From the NCBI GenBank assembly GCA_007130265.1, contig SLST01000437.1, forward strand, positions 1-8,923: a stretch of DNA of 8,923 nucleotides, in the 5' to 3' direction. This DNA is from Spirochaetales bacterium. GTDB taxonomy: Bacteria; Spirochaetota; Spirochaetia; DSM-27196; SLST01. Below, one piece after another: positions 1-6,725 of the stretch (within the stretch, counting starts at the first letter, position 1; the number at the start of each line of letters is the position of its first letter). The notes under the pieces are model-generated. The model had not been told where the DNA came from, did no database searches, and was given only the letters and a program-made list of their open reading frames with translations. The translations under genes and the position numbers were made by a program.

Positions 1-2
1 AC

Positions 3-608
3 TACTACGCGCAGTGTGCCTTCCTCGACGCGATGATCGGCCGCTTCGTCTCGTTTCTCCGGGAGACCGGCCTGCTCGAGGAAAGCGTGCTGGTCTACAC
101 CTCCGACCACGGCACCCACCTTGGCGAGCACGGGCTGGTCCAGAAGCAGAGCTTCTTCCGCGAGTCGGTGAATGTGCCGTTCTTCCTCACCGGGGCCGAC
201 GTGGTACCTCGGGTGATCGACGCGCCGGTCAGCGTGATGTCGCTCCTGCCGACGGCAGGGGTTCTCGCCGGGTTGACTTGCCCCCAGAGGTGGAGCGCGT
301 TAGATTTCGGCGATGTGGCTCGCGGCAGGAGGGATCCGGTCCCCGGACCGGTAGTCAGCCAGGGGATGCTCAACCCGGCGCTCCTCGGGCACGATCACCG
401 GCTGGTGATGGTACGCGAGTCGAACCTCAAGGGGGTCTTCGATAGAGACGATCCCGATGAGCGGTGCCTGCTCTACGATCTCGACCGGGACCCGCACGAG
501 TTGAGCTCCGTAGAAGGCGATCCCTCGTATGCGAACTCGCTCGAGCGGCTGCGGCGCATCGCCCACGATGCCGATCGCGACGGGATGGAACGGAAAGGAG
601 CCGGATAG
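3..608 (+). CDS. Sulfatase, C-terminal part (5' end outside window)
   Basis: This is the last 201 residues of an alkaline-phosphatase-superfamily sulfatase, which hydrolyses sulfate esters, often on carbohydrates. The reading frame is open from base 3, so the gene begins upstream. The family signature is visible early: a YYA...lD.miGR stretch, then SDHGTHLGEHG, whose Asp-His pair is the conserved C-terminal metal-binding motif, then a FRESVNVPFF stretch matching the usual 'E/RESvrVPl' segment. The tail (LLYDLDRDPHEL followed by a short charged helix) is the typical sulfatase ending. The N-terminal catalytic Cys/Ser-x-Pro-x-Arg motif lies outside the window, so formylglycine dependence cannot be judged. 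The TAG stop overlaps the GTG start of the next gene, indicating co-transcription and translational coupling with a ligand-responsive regulator. The natural substrate is unknown. A role in sulfated-glycan or sulfated-sugar use is inferred from this pairing. Confidence 0.9.
   Translation, partial: YYAQCAFLDAMIGRFVSFLRETGLLEESVLVYTSDHGTHLGEHGLVQKQSFFRESVNVPFFLTGADVVPRVIDAPVSVMSLLPTAGVLAGLTCPQRWSALDFGDVARGRRDPVPGPVVSQGMLNPALLGHDHRLVMVRESNLKGVFDRDDPDERCLLYDLDRDPHELSSVEGDPSYANSLERLRRIAHDADRDGMERKGAG
594..600 (+). promoter_or_regulatory. Shine-Dalgarno AAAGGAG fixing the GTG start of the regulator
   Basis: AAAGGAG lies inside the last codons of the sulfatase and ends 7 bases before GTG at 608. This is ideal spacing. 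It is the best ribosome-binding site in the window and supports the GTG rather than the upstream in-frame ATG at 464, which would give a long arginine-rich extension lying entirely within the sulfatase gene. Confidence 0.75.
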
Positions 609-2290
609 TGGCAACTGCGGAGGAGAAGAGCTCACGGCAGCAGGCCATCCTGCGCATGCTCGGGGAGAAACCGGAGCTCACCACCCAGGACCTTGCCGAG
701 GAGTTCGACGTCTCTCTGGGTACGGTGCGAAACGATCTGGTCGCCCTCGAGAACATGGGCAATATCCGCCGCTCGTACGGCCGAATCGAGCTGCTCGCGC
801 GGCAGCGCCGGGACTCCCTGCTCCTGATTCCCAGCACCTTTTCGCGCTGGGCACGTAACATCGGCGAGCGCATTCTCAGCCGGGTGACGCTCCTCGACCG
901 CATCTTCCTGGACGATTCGGAGGCCTCGCATTACGTGGCCCGCCACCTCTCCCCGAATCACGAGCTCAACGTGCTGACGACCAGCATCCGCGTGGCCGCC
1001 ACGCTCGCGTGGCGAGATCATCCGGGTGAGATAACGATGATGCCGGGCGAGGTGCAGCGGAGGGATCTGAGTATCGCGATCGACCTGGGGGATCTGCTGC
1101 CGGAACGCTATCGCGTTGGCGCGGCGTTCTGCGAGGTCTCGGCACTAGACCACGATGGCGGCGCCTATGTACCCAACCGCAGAGCGCTGGAGCTGATTCG
1201 AGTGGCCGGTCGCATGGCTGAACAGGTGCACCTGCACGTCAGGACCGACGGGGTGGGAAAAACCGATCTTCACATGGTTCCACTGCAGGAGCTCGAACCT
1301 CAGCTGAGCGAGATAGTCGTCGACGATGCCGCACTGCCTGTCATCAAGGAGATGGACCTGGACTCCCGTCCGATCATCGTCGTTGGTGATGACTTCACGC
1401 TCGCCGGACCGTTCAACCGCAGGGCGGTGGTCGGTTTCTCACTCGTCGGGGCCGATCTGGAATACCGCCAGACGATACGCGAGAGCATCGAAGACGCTGC
1501 CAGGGCGGCAGGCGGCATCGAGCTGATCGTGGCCGAGACCCAGGGCGATCGCGAGTCGTTCCTCAGGAACATCGACACGTTCATCAGCCACGAGGCACGA
1601 ATCGTCATCGAGTACTCTCCGCTGAAGGACGTGGGACCCATGGCCTCGGAGAAGCTCTCGCACTCCGGGATCACGCTCATCGGCGTGGATGTGCCGATTC
1701 CCGGTTCGATCTACTACGGCGTGAACAACTACAAGGCGGGCGTCGTCGCGGGCGAGAAGGCGACCGAGTTCGTGCTGCACGAGTGGCCTGAAGTGAAGCC
1801 TTCCGCGATTCTCGTGGACATGGAGGACCACAACGAGGCGGTGATCAGCCGGCTCCAGGGAATCGAGGACTCGCTCCACAAGCGCCTGGGCATGCACGAA
1901 GACCGCATACGACGGGTCACGAGCGTCAACGAGCTCGGCGCGGCAAGGACGCTCCTCGAGCAGGAGCTCGGCGCCGTCGACCCGGAGACGCACGTGCTCG
2001 TTTTCGGGTTCAACCTCGTCGCGACGGTTGCTGCCTACACGGTGGTTCAGCGTCGCGACGATCGTGAGCGTTTTGCGGTGGTGGGACAGAACCTCTCGTC
2101 CGAGGTTCGCAAGGAGCTGCGACGGCCGGACACGCGGCTGATCGGATCGGTCACGTATCACCCTGAGCAGTACGGGCCTCGGATCATGGAGATCGTCCGG
2201 GCCGTGCTCACCGACGAACCGACCGGCCCGAGCTACTTCGCGGAGCACGAGTGGGTCCCGGCGTCACGACTGACCACGCTCTTTCCGTGA
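608..2290 (+). CDS. Three-part transcriptional regulator: DeoR HTH + DeoR sensor-like domain + periplasmic-binding-like domain
   Basis: This is a predicted 560-residue cytoplasmic DNA-binding regulator. Residues about 8-60 form a DeoR-type winged HTH, with a recognition segment SLGTVRNDLVALE at 37-49. Residues about 84-240 follow the order of the DeoR C-terminal sugar-phosphate-sensing domain: a RIFLD strand at 98-102, LTTS at 123-126, MMPGEVQRRDLS at 144-155, and a final acidic IVVDD. However, the usual Gly/Thr-rich phosphate loop after the first strand is replaced by DDSEAS. Residues about 274-560 resemble LacI/periplasmic-binding-protein ligand domains: IGVDVPIPG, YYGVNNYKAGVVAGEKA, a VFGFNL segment, then FAVVGQN and LIGSVTYHPEQYG. 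Ordinary DeoR regulators are about 250 residues, so this is roughly double. The GTG start overlaps the sulfatase stop (TAGTG) and has a strong Shine-Dalgarno. It probably controls the sulfatase operon in response to a sugar. The ligand and operator are unknown. Confidence 0.85.
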   Translation: MATAEEKSSRQQAILRMLGEKPELTTQDLAEEFDVSLGTVRNDLVALENMGNIRRSYGRIELLARQRRDSLLLIPSTFSRWARNIGERILSRVTLLDRIFLDDSEASHYVARHLSPNHELNVLTTSIRVAATLAWRDHPGEITMMPGEVQRRDLSIAIDLGDLLPERYRVGAAFCEVSALDHDGGAYVPNRRALELIRVAGRMAEQVHLHVRTDGVGKTDLHMVPLQELEPQLSEIVVDDAALPVIKEMDLDSRPIIVVGDDFTLAGPFNRRAVVGFSLVGADLEYRQTIRESIEDAARAAGGIELIVAETQGDRESFLRNIDTFISHEARIVIEYSPLKDVGPMASEKLSHSGITLIGVDVPIPGSIYYGVNNYKAGVVAGEKATEFVLHEWPEVKPSAILVDMEDHNEAVISRLQGIEDSLHKRLGMHEDRIRRVTSVNELGAARTLLEQELGAVDPETHVLVFGFNLVATVAAYTVVQRRDDRERFAVVGQNLSSEVRKELRRPDTRLIGSVTYHPEQYGPRIMEIVRAVLTDEPTGPSYFAEHEWVPASRLTTLFP

Positions 2291-2695
2291 CACGGCAGCC
2301 CGGCCACCCGACCCGCCGAGTCGATGAGGTGAATCCCCTGCTTTGATTCCTGGCAATTGATACTTGTATGCTCAACTCTATCGTCCTCATCCTCGATATC
2401 AGCCTTGATCTGCCAGGAAGACGCCGCAGGCTCGCCTCGGTCGTCGTGGCGGACTTACTCCACTCGCTCTTCAAGGTCCAGGTCATCGATGCCGACGCGA
2501 TACTTCGGGTCGTACCGGAGTTCGCGACGCCGTCGCTCGAGCACATCGTCGAACCGACCTGGGAAGATCCCGCGGAAGACTGTCATTGACATCTGCCGCT
2601 CACTGCATCAGACTCGAACATGGAGCGAGTCGCGGACGCGATGAAGCGTCGGCGCGCACGCCTGTCACGAGGACCCCATTCAGCAGCACGAAGCC
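2291..2695. other. Gene-poor intergenic stretch
   Basis: About 405 bases separate the regulator from the REC-PAS gene. A perfect 11-base palindrome, CCGTGACACGG (2285-2295), spans the regulator's stop codon, but its one-base centre rules out a hairpin. No GC-rich stem followed by a T-run was found, so no intrinsic terminator can be called. An AT-richer patch at 2341-2373 contains TTGATT and TATGCT 18 bases apart, a weak promoter candidate. A perfect TTGACA at 2586-2591 has no convincing -10 at 16-18 bases. The only ORF with coding-like composition is the 73-codon one at 2368-2589. There are no tRNA, repeat or mobile-element signatures. Confidence 0.5.
2368..2589 (+). CDS. Doubtful small hypothetical ORF (73 aa)
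   Basis: I do not recognise this product. The frame has mostly G or C at third codon positions, like the real genes around it. Its translation has a sensible mix of hydrophobic and acidic residues (a SIVLILDISLDL start, VVVADLLHSLFKVQVIDADAILRV in the middle, an acidic WEDPAEDC end), unlike the Ser/Arg-rich shadow frames overlapping it. Against it, no Shine-Dalgarno precedes the ATG, an in-frame stop lies just upstream at 2344, and the sequence matches no family I know. It could be a short real protein, a decayed fragment of a larger gene, or chance. No signal peptide or membrane segment stands out apart from the mildly hydrophobic first 12 residues. Confidence 0.3.
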   Translation: MLNSIVLILDISLDLPGRRRRLASVVVADLLHSLFKVQVIDADAILRVVPEFATPSLEHIVEPTWEDPAEDCH

Positions 2696-3544
2696 ATGCA
2701 AACGACTGATCGCCTCAGAGTGCTCCTCGTGGAAGACCAGTCGATCGTCGCGCTCGCGACGTCTATCCGGCTTGCGCGCGAAGGCTATGAGACTGAAATC
2801 GTACTCTCCGGAGAGGAGGCCGTGGATCTCGTAGAGCGAGAGCAAAAGGGCGACGATCCCTTTCGCCTCATCCTCATGGACATCGACCTGGGCGACGGAA
2901 TCGACGGGGTCGAGGCGGCACGACGGATACTCGAACGCCACGAGCTGCCGATCGTCTTCCTGACAGGCTACACGGAGCCGGAATACGTCAATCGCGTGCG
3001 CGAGGTGACGCGGTACGGCTATGTGCTGAAGCACGGCGACGAGCTCATCCTGCGACTCTCCATGGAGATGGCGATCGATTTGTTCGACGCGCATCAGCTC
3101 GCCCGGCAGCGGCAAGCCGAGGTCGAGGCGATCTACGACCACGCGCCGGTTGTGATGCTCGTCGTGGACGGCGCGGCGCGGGTCGTGAAGGCGAACAGGC
3201 GCGCGCGCGAGCACGCCGGGCTGACGGGCGAGGAGGCCGCGAACACGACGCTCGGCAGGGCCGTGGAGTGCGTTCGTGCCGCGGGAGACGCACAGGCCTG
3301 CGGCCGCTTCCCGGAGTGCAACGAATGCGGGCTGCGCGCGCTCGTAGCCGCGACGCTCGAGAGCGGAACGGAGTACGAGGACGTACCGGTCACGGTCGAT
3401 GCGTCTGTAGAGGGCCGGCGACAGATGAAGCGGCTGATCGTGTCCTCAGCACCGCTGCCCCAGGGCGAAGAGCACTGCGCGCTCGTGTCCATTCTTGACC
3501 TTGACGGGCTCGTGGACCGGAGCGACAACCTGGGCGCTTCGTAG
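2696..3544 (+). CDS. Stand-alone response-regulator receiver (REC) - PAS protein with Cys cluster
   Basis: This is a 282-residue soluble signalling protein. Residues about 7-125 are a CheY-like receiver: acidic pair E13-D14, predicted phospho-acceptor D62 in LILMDIDLG, T90 in VFLTGY, and K112 in YGYVLKHG. Residues about 138-270 form a PAS domain, starting at the AIYDHAPVVMLVVD segment typical of PAS N-termini. It contains C192, C202, C208 and C211 (C-x9-C-x5-C-x2-C, ending CNECGLR). This pattern resembles a cysteine-bearing PAS subfamily I recall from sensor kinases, and may bind metal or sense redox state. In those proteins a histidine kinase usually follows. Here the frame ends cleanly at TAG right after the PAS domain, with no HisKA, HATPase, HTH or GGDEF. 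The ATG at 2696 is the first possible start after an in-frame stop at 2642, but it has no clear Shine-Dalgarno. A phosphorylatable adaptor acting through protein contacts is likely. The partner is unknown. Confidence 0.85.
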   Translation: MQTTDRLRVLLVEDQSIVALATSIRLAREGYETEIVLSGEEAVDLVEREQKGDDPFRLILMDIDLGDGIDGVEAARRILERHELPIVFLTGYTEPEYVNRVREVTRYGYVLKHGDELILRLSMEMAIDLFDAHQLARQRQAEVEAIYDHAPVVMLVVDGAARVVKANRRAREHAGLTGEEAANTTLGRAVECVRAAGDAQACGRFPECNECGLRALVAATLESGTEYEDVPVTVDASVEGRRQMKRLIVSSAPLPQGEEHCALVSILDLDGLVDRSDNLGAS

Positions 3545-3586
3545 CCGGCGGAACGACCGACCGTCATAGCTCTTTCGCCCGTCAAA

Positions 3587-3615
3587 CTGACACGAGCCGA
3601 ATATCCCGGTATACT
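3587..3615 (+). promoter_or_regulatory. Sigma70-type promoter of the MCE transport operon
   Basis: The -35 is CTGACA (3587-3592, 5 of 6 to consensus). A 17-base spacer is followed by the -10 TATACT (3610-3615, 5 of 6). It is the best promoter match in the window and sits in the only gap before the four-gene MCE operon. Transcription would start near 3621-3623, only a few bases before the ATG at 3625. Confidence 0.7.
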
Positions 3616-3624
3616 CTTTCGAGC

Positions 3625-4611
3625 ATGGCAACACGAGGACAGAAGATACGCTTGGCGCTATTCTTCCTCATCGTGATCGGCGCCTTCGCCGGGTTCGCGC
3701 TTGTCGTGGCCGGAGATACGCTTTGGCGACAGTACGACCAGTACTACATCCGTTACACCGACGCTTCGGTCGCCGGGCTTCAGTCCGGCGGTACGGTGAT
3801 CTATCAGGGCATCGCGATCGGGAGGATCGAACGAATAGAGATCGATCCGCAGGACATTCAGAGCATCATCGTAACGATTCGGGTTGAACGTGGCACGCCG
3901 ATCAAAGACGACGTGAGGGCACAGATCGTTCCCGTCGGGATTACCGGGATTTCCCAGATCGAGCTCTCCGGAGGTACCCGCGCAGCCGAGACAGTGCCGC
4001 CGGGGTCGTTCATCGACCCCTCGCCTTCGACATTCGCACAGGTGACTGAAACGATTCAGAGCGTACTCGTGGGGTTGGAGCAGGTGCTTGTCGACGTGTC
4101 CGGCGTTCTCGCCCAGGTGGATCAGGACAGCGTCGGCAACATCCTCTCGCGGATCGACTCAATCCTCGCGACGAACGAGGAACGGGTTGCGAGCGTGCTG
4201 ATCGAGCTCGATGCCGCCGCAGGCGGCCTTTCGCGGTTCATGTCTGAAGCCGAGGGGCTGATGGCCACAACTCGCGAAGGGAGTGAGGAAGTGTTCGCGA
4301 CGCTCGACCGGTTCACAGCGGAAGCCGAGGAGCTTTTCACCGCGACGCGGGACGGCACACAGCGGGTGCTCGAAGGACTCGAGGCGGAGATCGGAGCCGC
4401 GGAGCTCGCGCGGGTGGGCGAACAGGTCCGCCAGATGGTCTTGCGGGGCGAACGGATAGTCTCCGAGGTCGACCTGATCGTGCGCCGGAACCGCAGCTCG
4501 GTGGACCGAAGTATCGACCTGCTCCAGGACACGCTGAGGCTCCTCAACAACGCCGCCTTCCAGATCGACACCGACCCCTCGATCCTCGTGATCCCGGTGG
4601 AACGCCGATGA
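3625..4611 (+). CDS. mlaD: MCE-domain (MlaD-like) membrane-anchored lipid-transport protein
   Basis: This is a 328-residue substrate-binding/bridging subunit of an MCE lipid ABC transporter. MCE domains form homo-hexameric rings that conduct phospholipids or other lipids across the periplasm. Residues about 8-30 form a single N-terminal transmembrane anchor after a short basic start (MATRGQKIRL). Residues about 39-117 are one MCE domain, from YYIRYTDASVAGLQSGGTVIYQG through IAIGRIERIEIDP to the ITGISQIELSGG ending. Residues about 137-312 are predicted helical, with abundant E/A/L and a diverged 25-residue tandem repeat at 204-253. They are long enough to form a tube or needle extending from the MCE ring, as known for other MCE families. 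The ATG has no Shine-Dalgarno and lies just downstream of the promoter, suggesting leaderless translation. The TGA stop overlaps the next ATG (ATGA). Whether the function is retrograde or anterograde lipid transport cannot be told from sequence. Confidence 0.92.
   Translation: MATRGQKIRLALFFLIVIGAFAGFALVVAGDTLWRQYDQYYIRYTDASVAGLQSGGTVIYQGIAIGRIERIEIDPQDIQSIIVTIRVERGTPIKDDVRAQIVPVGITGISQIELSGGTRAAETVPPGSFIDPSPSTFAQVTETIQSVLVGLEQVLVDVSGVLAQVDQDSVGNILSRIDSILATNEERVASVLIELDAAAGGLSRFMSEAEGLMATTREGSEEVFATLDRFTAEAEELFTATRDGTQRVLEGLEAEIGAAELARVGEQVRQMVLRGERIVSEVDLIVRRNRSSVDRSIDLLQDTLRLLNNAAFQIDTDPSILVIPVERR
4234..4383 (+). repeat. Diverged 75-base (25-residue) tandem duplication in the MCE protein
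   Basis: Residues 204-228 and 229-253 of the MCE protein align without gaps at 11 of 25 positions. Both copies contain RF..EAE, L, a T-R pair followed by an acidic residue and Gly, then V and L at the same spacing. The DNA copies (4234-4308 and 4309-4383) share short blocks such as CGGTTCA and GAAGCCGAGG. A weaker relative may precede them around residues 180-196. This is an internal helical repeat and not a mobile or regulatory repeat. Confidence 0.6.
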
Positions 4612-6725
4612 AGCGCGCCGCCGCGGTGGTCCTCGCCGCGCTCACGCTGGTGGCGGTGTCGGGATGCGTGACCCGGCCTTCACGGGTCACCTCGTACTAC
4701 ACGCTCGACTACCTGCACGACAGTGAGCACACGGAGTTGCGGCAGGACACACCGTTCAGCGCGAGCGTTCACGTGCTCGACACGCGCATCGCCCGCGCCT
4801 ACAGCCGCCCACAGATCGTCCTTCGTGGGATAGGCCCTTCGTTCGTCTACCTCCCCGATCATCTGTGGGGCATCGACCTTTCTGAGACCGTCGCGAACCT
4901 CGTACAGCGACGCATTCGCGCGCACCGCATGTTTGAGCAGACGACCCGCGAGTTCACCCGGGAGGAGTTCGACTACGAGCTTCGCTCCTCGATCGGGTCA
5001 ATCGAGTACGTGGTGTTCGGCGGGACCCGGCTTGCGACGCTCGAGATCGAGTTGTCGCTCATCCGCATGTCGGACGAGACCGAGGTAGTCCGGCATCAGG
5101 TTCGATCAGAGTCCGCGATCCAGGCCGACGATGTTTCAGTCTTCGTCGCTGAGGCGAACCGGCTGCTGCTCGCTGAGATCGACGCGTTTCTCTCAAAGAC
5201 CCTTGCGTACCTGACGACCGGCGACCTGATTCGAGACGACTACGACCCCGACGTGCCCGACGACATCGAGATGCCGGTCGCCGAAGGCCGCACCGAGGGC
5301 GTGGGCGAACTCCTGCTGCCGTCGCTCGGGCCGAGCCAAAATCAGCCCTTCTACACCATCAGGTCGCTCGATCGGGACGACGAACGGTCCGCGCTGTTCG
5401 GTGTCCCGATCGCGCTGCCGGCCGGCCGCTACGCGGTCAACCTGGGCTCGGGTCCGGCGGACCTCCAGATGAGCCTCGACAACGTCGAGATCGTGTCTCG
5501 TCGCCGCACGGTGGTCGAGCCGAGCTGGTCCGCGCTGACGGTCGACATAGTGGACACGACCCGCAGGCCCGTGCGGCTTCGCTACGACATCTATGACGCA
5601 GAGACCGGTGAGAGTTACGGCGGACTGCTCTCGTCTTCGGAGACGATCGTTGCGGCACGACGCGTGTGGATCCTCGCCCCGGGCAGGTACAAGATCGTGC
5701 TCAACAGCCGCCCCTTTGGAACGCTCGAGGACTTCGTGACGGTGACGCTCGCAGCCGGTCGCAGCGAGGAGCTCACGGTCGTAGTGGGGCTCGACGAGGC
5801 CGGTGCGGCTACGGCGCTGCGCGGCGCCGGGAACATCGACGCGGACGACAGCGGTGACCCCGACGCTGCGCTGTCGCTCTCGAGCGCGGTGAACGCGAGC
5901 TTCTCGCTCGCCCTGGACGACCAACAGGGTCGGAGAGAGCTCAGTACTCTCCTCGTACTCGACTCGGAGGTCGAGACCGAGCTGACGTATGAGATCTTCC
6001 CGCTCCGGTACGAAATGCGCAATCTCCTAGCGGTCGGACTTAGCGCGGCGGACGGCGCACCGCTACGCGTAACGTCGGACCGTTTTCGCCTTCGGAACAC
6101 CCTTATCTACGAGCTTACGGCGGTCTACGGTCTGTACACGAGACTTGATGCCGACACCACGCTGATCGGCGAGCGACTGCTCTTCGACGACCCGACGAGT
6201 TATGTCAAACGGCACGGCGAGGCGGAGGTCGAACGGGAAACAGATGCAGACATGATTCGCCTCTCCCCGCCTCTCATGCCGCTGACACTCCGCGAGGGGG
6301 CGGGCCTCAGCGTCCAGGCGCTTCGCATGCCCCGGTTCGATCTCGGGCTCAGGGGCGGGCTTGGCGCCACTCAGACCGTCCGGCTACAGACGTATGAACC
6401 GGCGGGCGAAGAGGTTCTCGAGGGTACTGTGTACTCCGTGTACGAGCGAGGCGCGAGCGTGACGGACATCGGGCTCGAGTTTTCGGCGTTTGCGACGGTG
6501 ACTCCGCCCTGGAACACAACCATCACGTCGACCGCGGAGGTCTTCGTTCCGTTCCGGGAGGCCGGCGTGGTCTCGTTTGTCTGGGAGAACGCGATCAATG
6601 TCGTTCTGGCCAACAACGTCTCGCTGCTCTACCGGTTCTCACTCGAAGACGCGCCTGAGGCGGAGGACCGGCTCGTCATCCAGGAGCACGGGTTGTTCCT
6701 GAGGCTGAACTATCTCTTCAGATGA
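4608..6725 (+). CDS. Giant PqiC-like (DUF330) lipoprotein with beta-sandwich modules and C-terminal outer-membrane beta-barrel-like domain
   Basis: This is a 705-residue lipoprotein of the MCE system. The signal peptide MKRAAAVVLAALTLVAVSG ends in a lipobox with acylated C20. Residues about 20-202 resemble the PqiC/ABC-transport auxiliary lipoprotein family (YYTLDY at 30-35, YSRPQIVLR at 65-73, then WGIDLSETVANLVQRRI). Members are normally about 190-210 residues and, in E. coli, dock an MCE protein at the outer membrane. Residues 203-245 are an acidic linker. Residues about 246-395 look like one or two beta-sandwich modules, with paired LPAGRY and LAPGRY turns and a YDIYDAETGE segment. Residues about 420-705 are alternating amphipathic strands with aromatic girdle residues, and the last strand holds E-x-G-x-x-L-x-L (693-700) then NYLFR, close to the BAM beta-signal. 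The likely role is the outer-membrane end of the lipid bridge. Start and stop overlap both neighbours by ATGA, and GGTGGA sits 6 bases before the ATG. The barrel is inferred from pattern only. A large periplasmic beta-structure is the alternative. Confidence 0.8.
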   Translation: MKRAAAVVLAALTLVAVSGCVTRPSRVTSYYTLDYLHDSEHTELRQDTPFSASVHVLDTRIARAYSRPQIVLRGIGPSFVYLPDHLWGIDLSETVANLVQRRIRAHRMFEQTTREFTREEFDYELRSSIGSIEYVVFGGTRLATLEIELSLIRMSDETEVVRHQVRSESAIQADDVSVFVAEANRLLLAEIDAFLSKTLAYLTTGDLIRDDYDPDVPDDIEMPVAEGRTEGVGELLLPSLGPSQNQPFYTIRSLDRDDERSALFGVPIALPAGRYAVNLGSGPADLQMSLDNVEIVSRRRTVVEPSWSALTVDIVDTTRRPVRLRYDIYDAETGESYGGLLSSSETIVAARRVWILAPGRYKIVLNSRPFGTLEDFVTVTLAAGRSEELTVVVGLDEAGAATALRGAGNIDADDSGDPDAALSLSSAVNASFSLALDDQQGRRELSTLLVLDSEVETELTYEIFPLRYEMRNLLAVGLSAADGAPLRVTSDRFRLRNTLIYELTAVYGLYTRLDADTTLIGERLLFDDPTSYVKRHGEAEVERETDADMIRLSPPLMPLTLREGAGLSVQALRMPRFDLGLRGGLGATQTVRLQTYEPAGEEVLEGTVYSVYERGASVTDIGLEFSAFATVTPPWNTTITSTAEVFVPFREAGVVSFVWENAINVVLANNVSLLYRFSLEDAPEAEDRLVIQEHGLFLRLNYLFR

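Noticed and set aside
464..607. Upstream in-frame extension of the regulator to an ATG at 464
   Set aside because: The extra residues overlap the sulfatase and are Arg-rich. GTG at 608 has a textbook Shine-Dalgarno and places the HTH at the normal distance from the N-terminus.
1439..2248. Long minus-strand ORF (269 codons) opposite the regulator, and similar long antisense ORFs at 5193-5924 and 7037-7669
   Set aside because: They lie wholly inside well-supported plus-strand genes, and their translations are Arg/His/Asp-rich with no recognisable motif, as expected for antisense frames in high-GC DNA.
2586..2614. Perfect TTGACA as a promoter for the REC-PAS gene
   Set aside because: At 16-18 bases downstream the best hexamer is CAGACT, only 3 of 6 to the -10 consensus, so it is not called.
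2620..2709. 29-codon ORF overlapping the REC-PAS start (possible leader peptide)
   Set aside because: It has no Shine-Dalgarno, an Arg-rich translation and no attenuator-like structure nearby. It is most likely chance.
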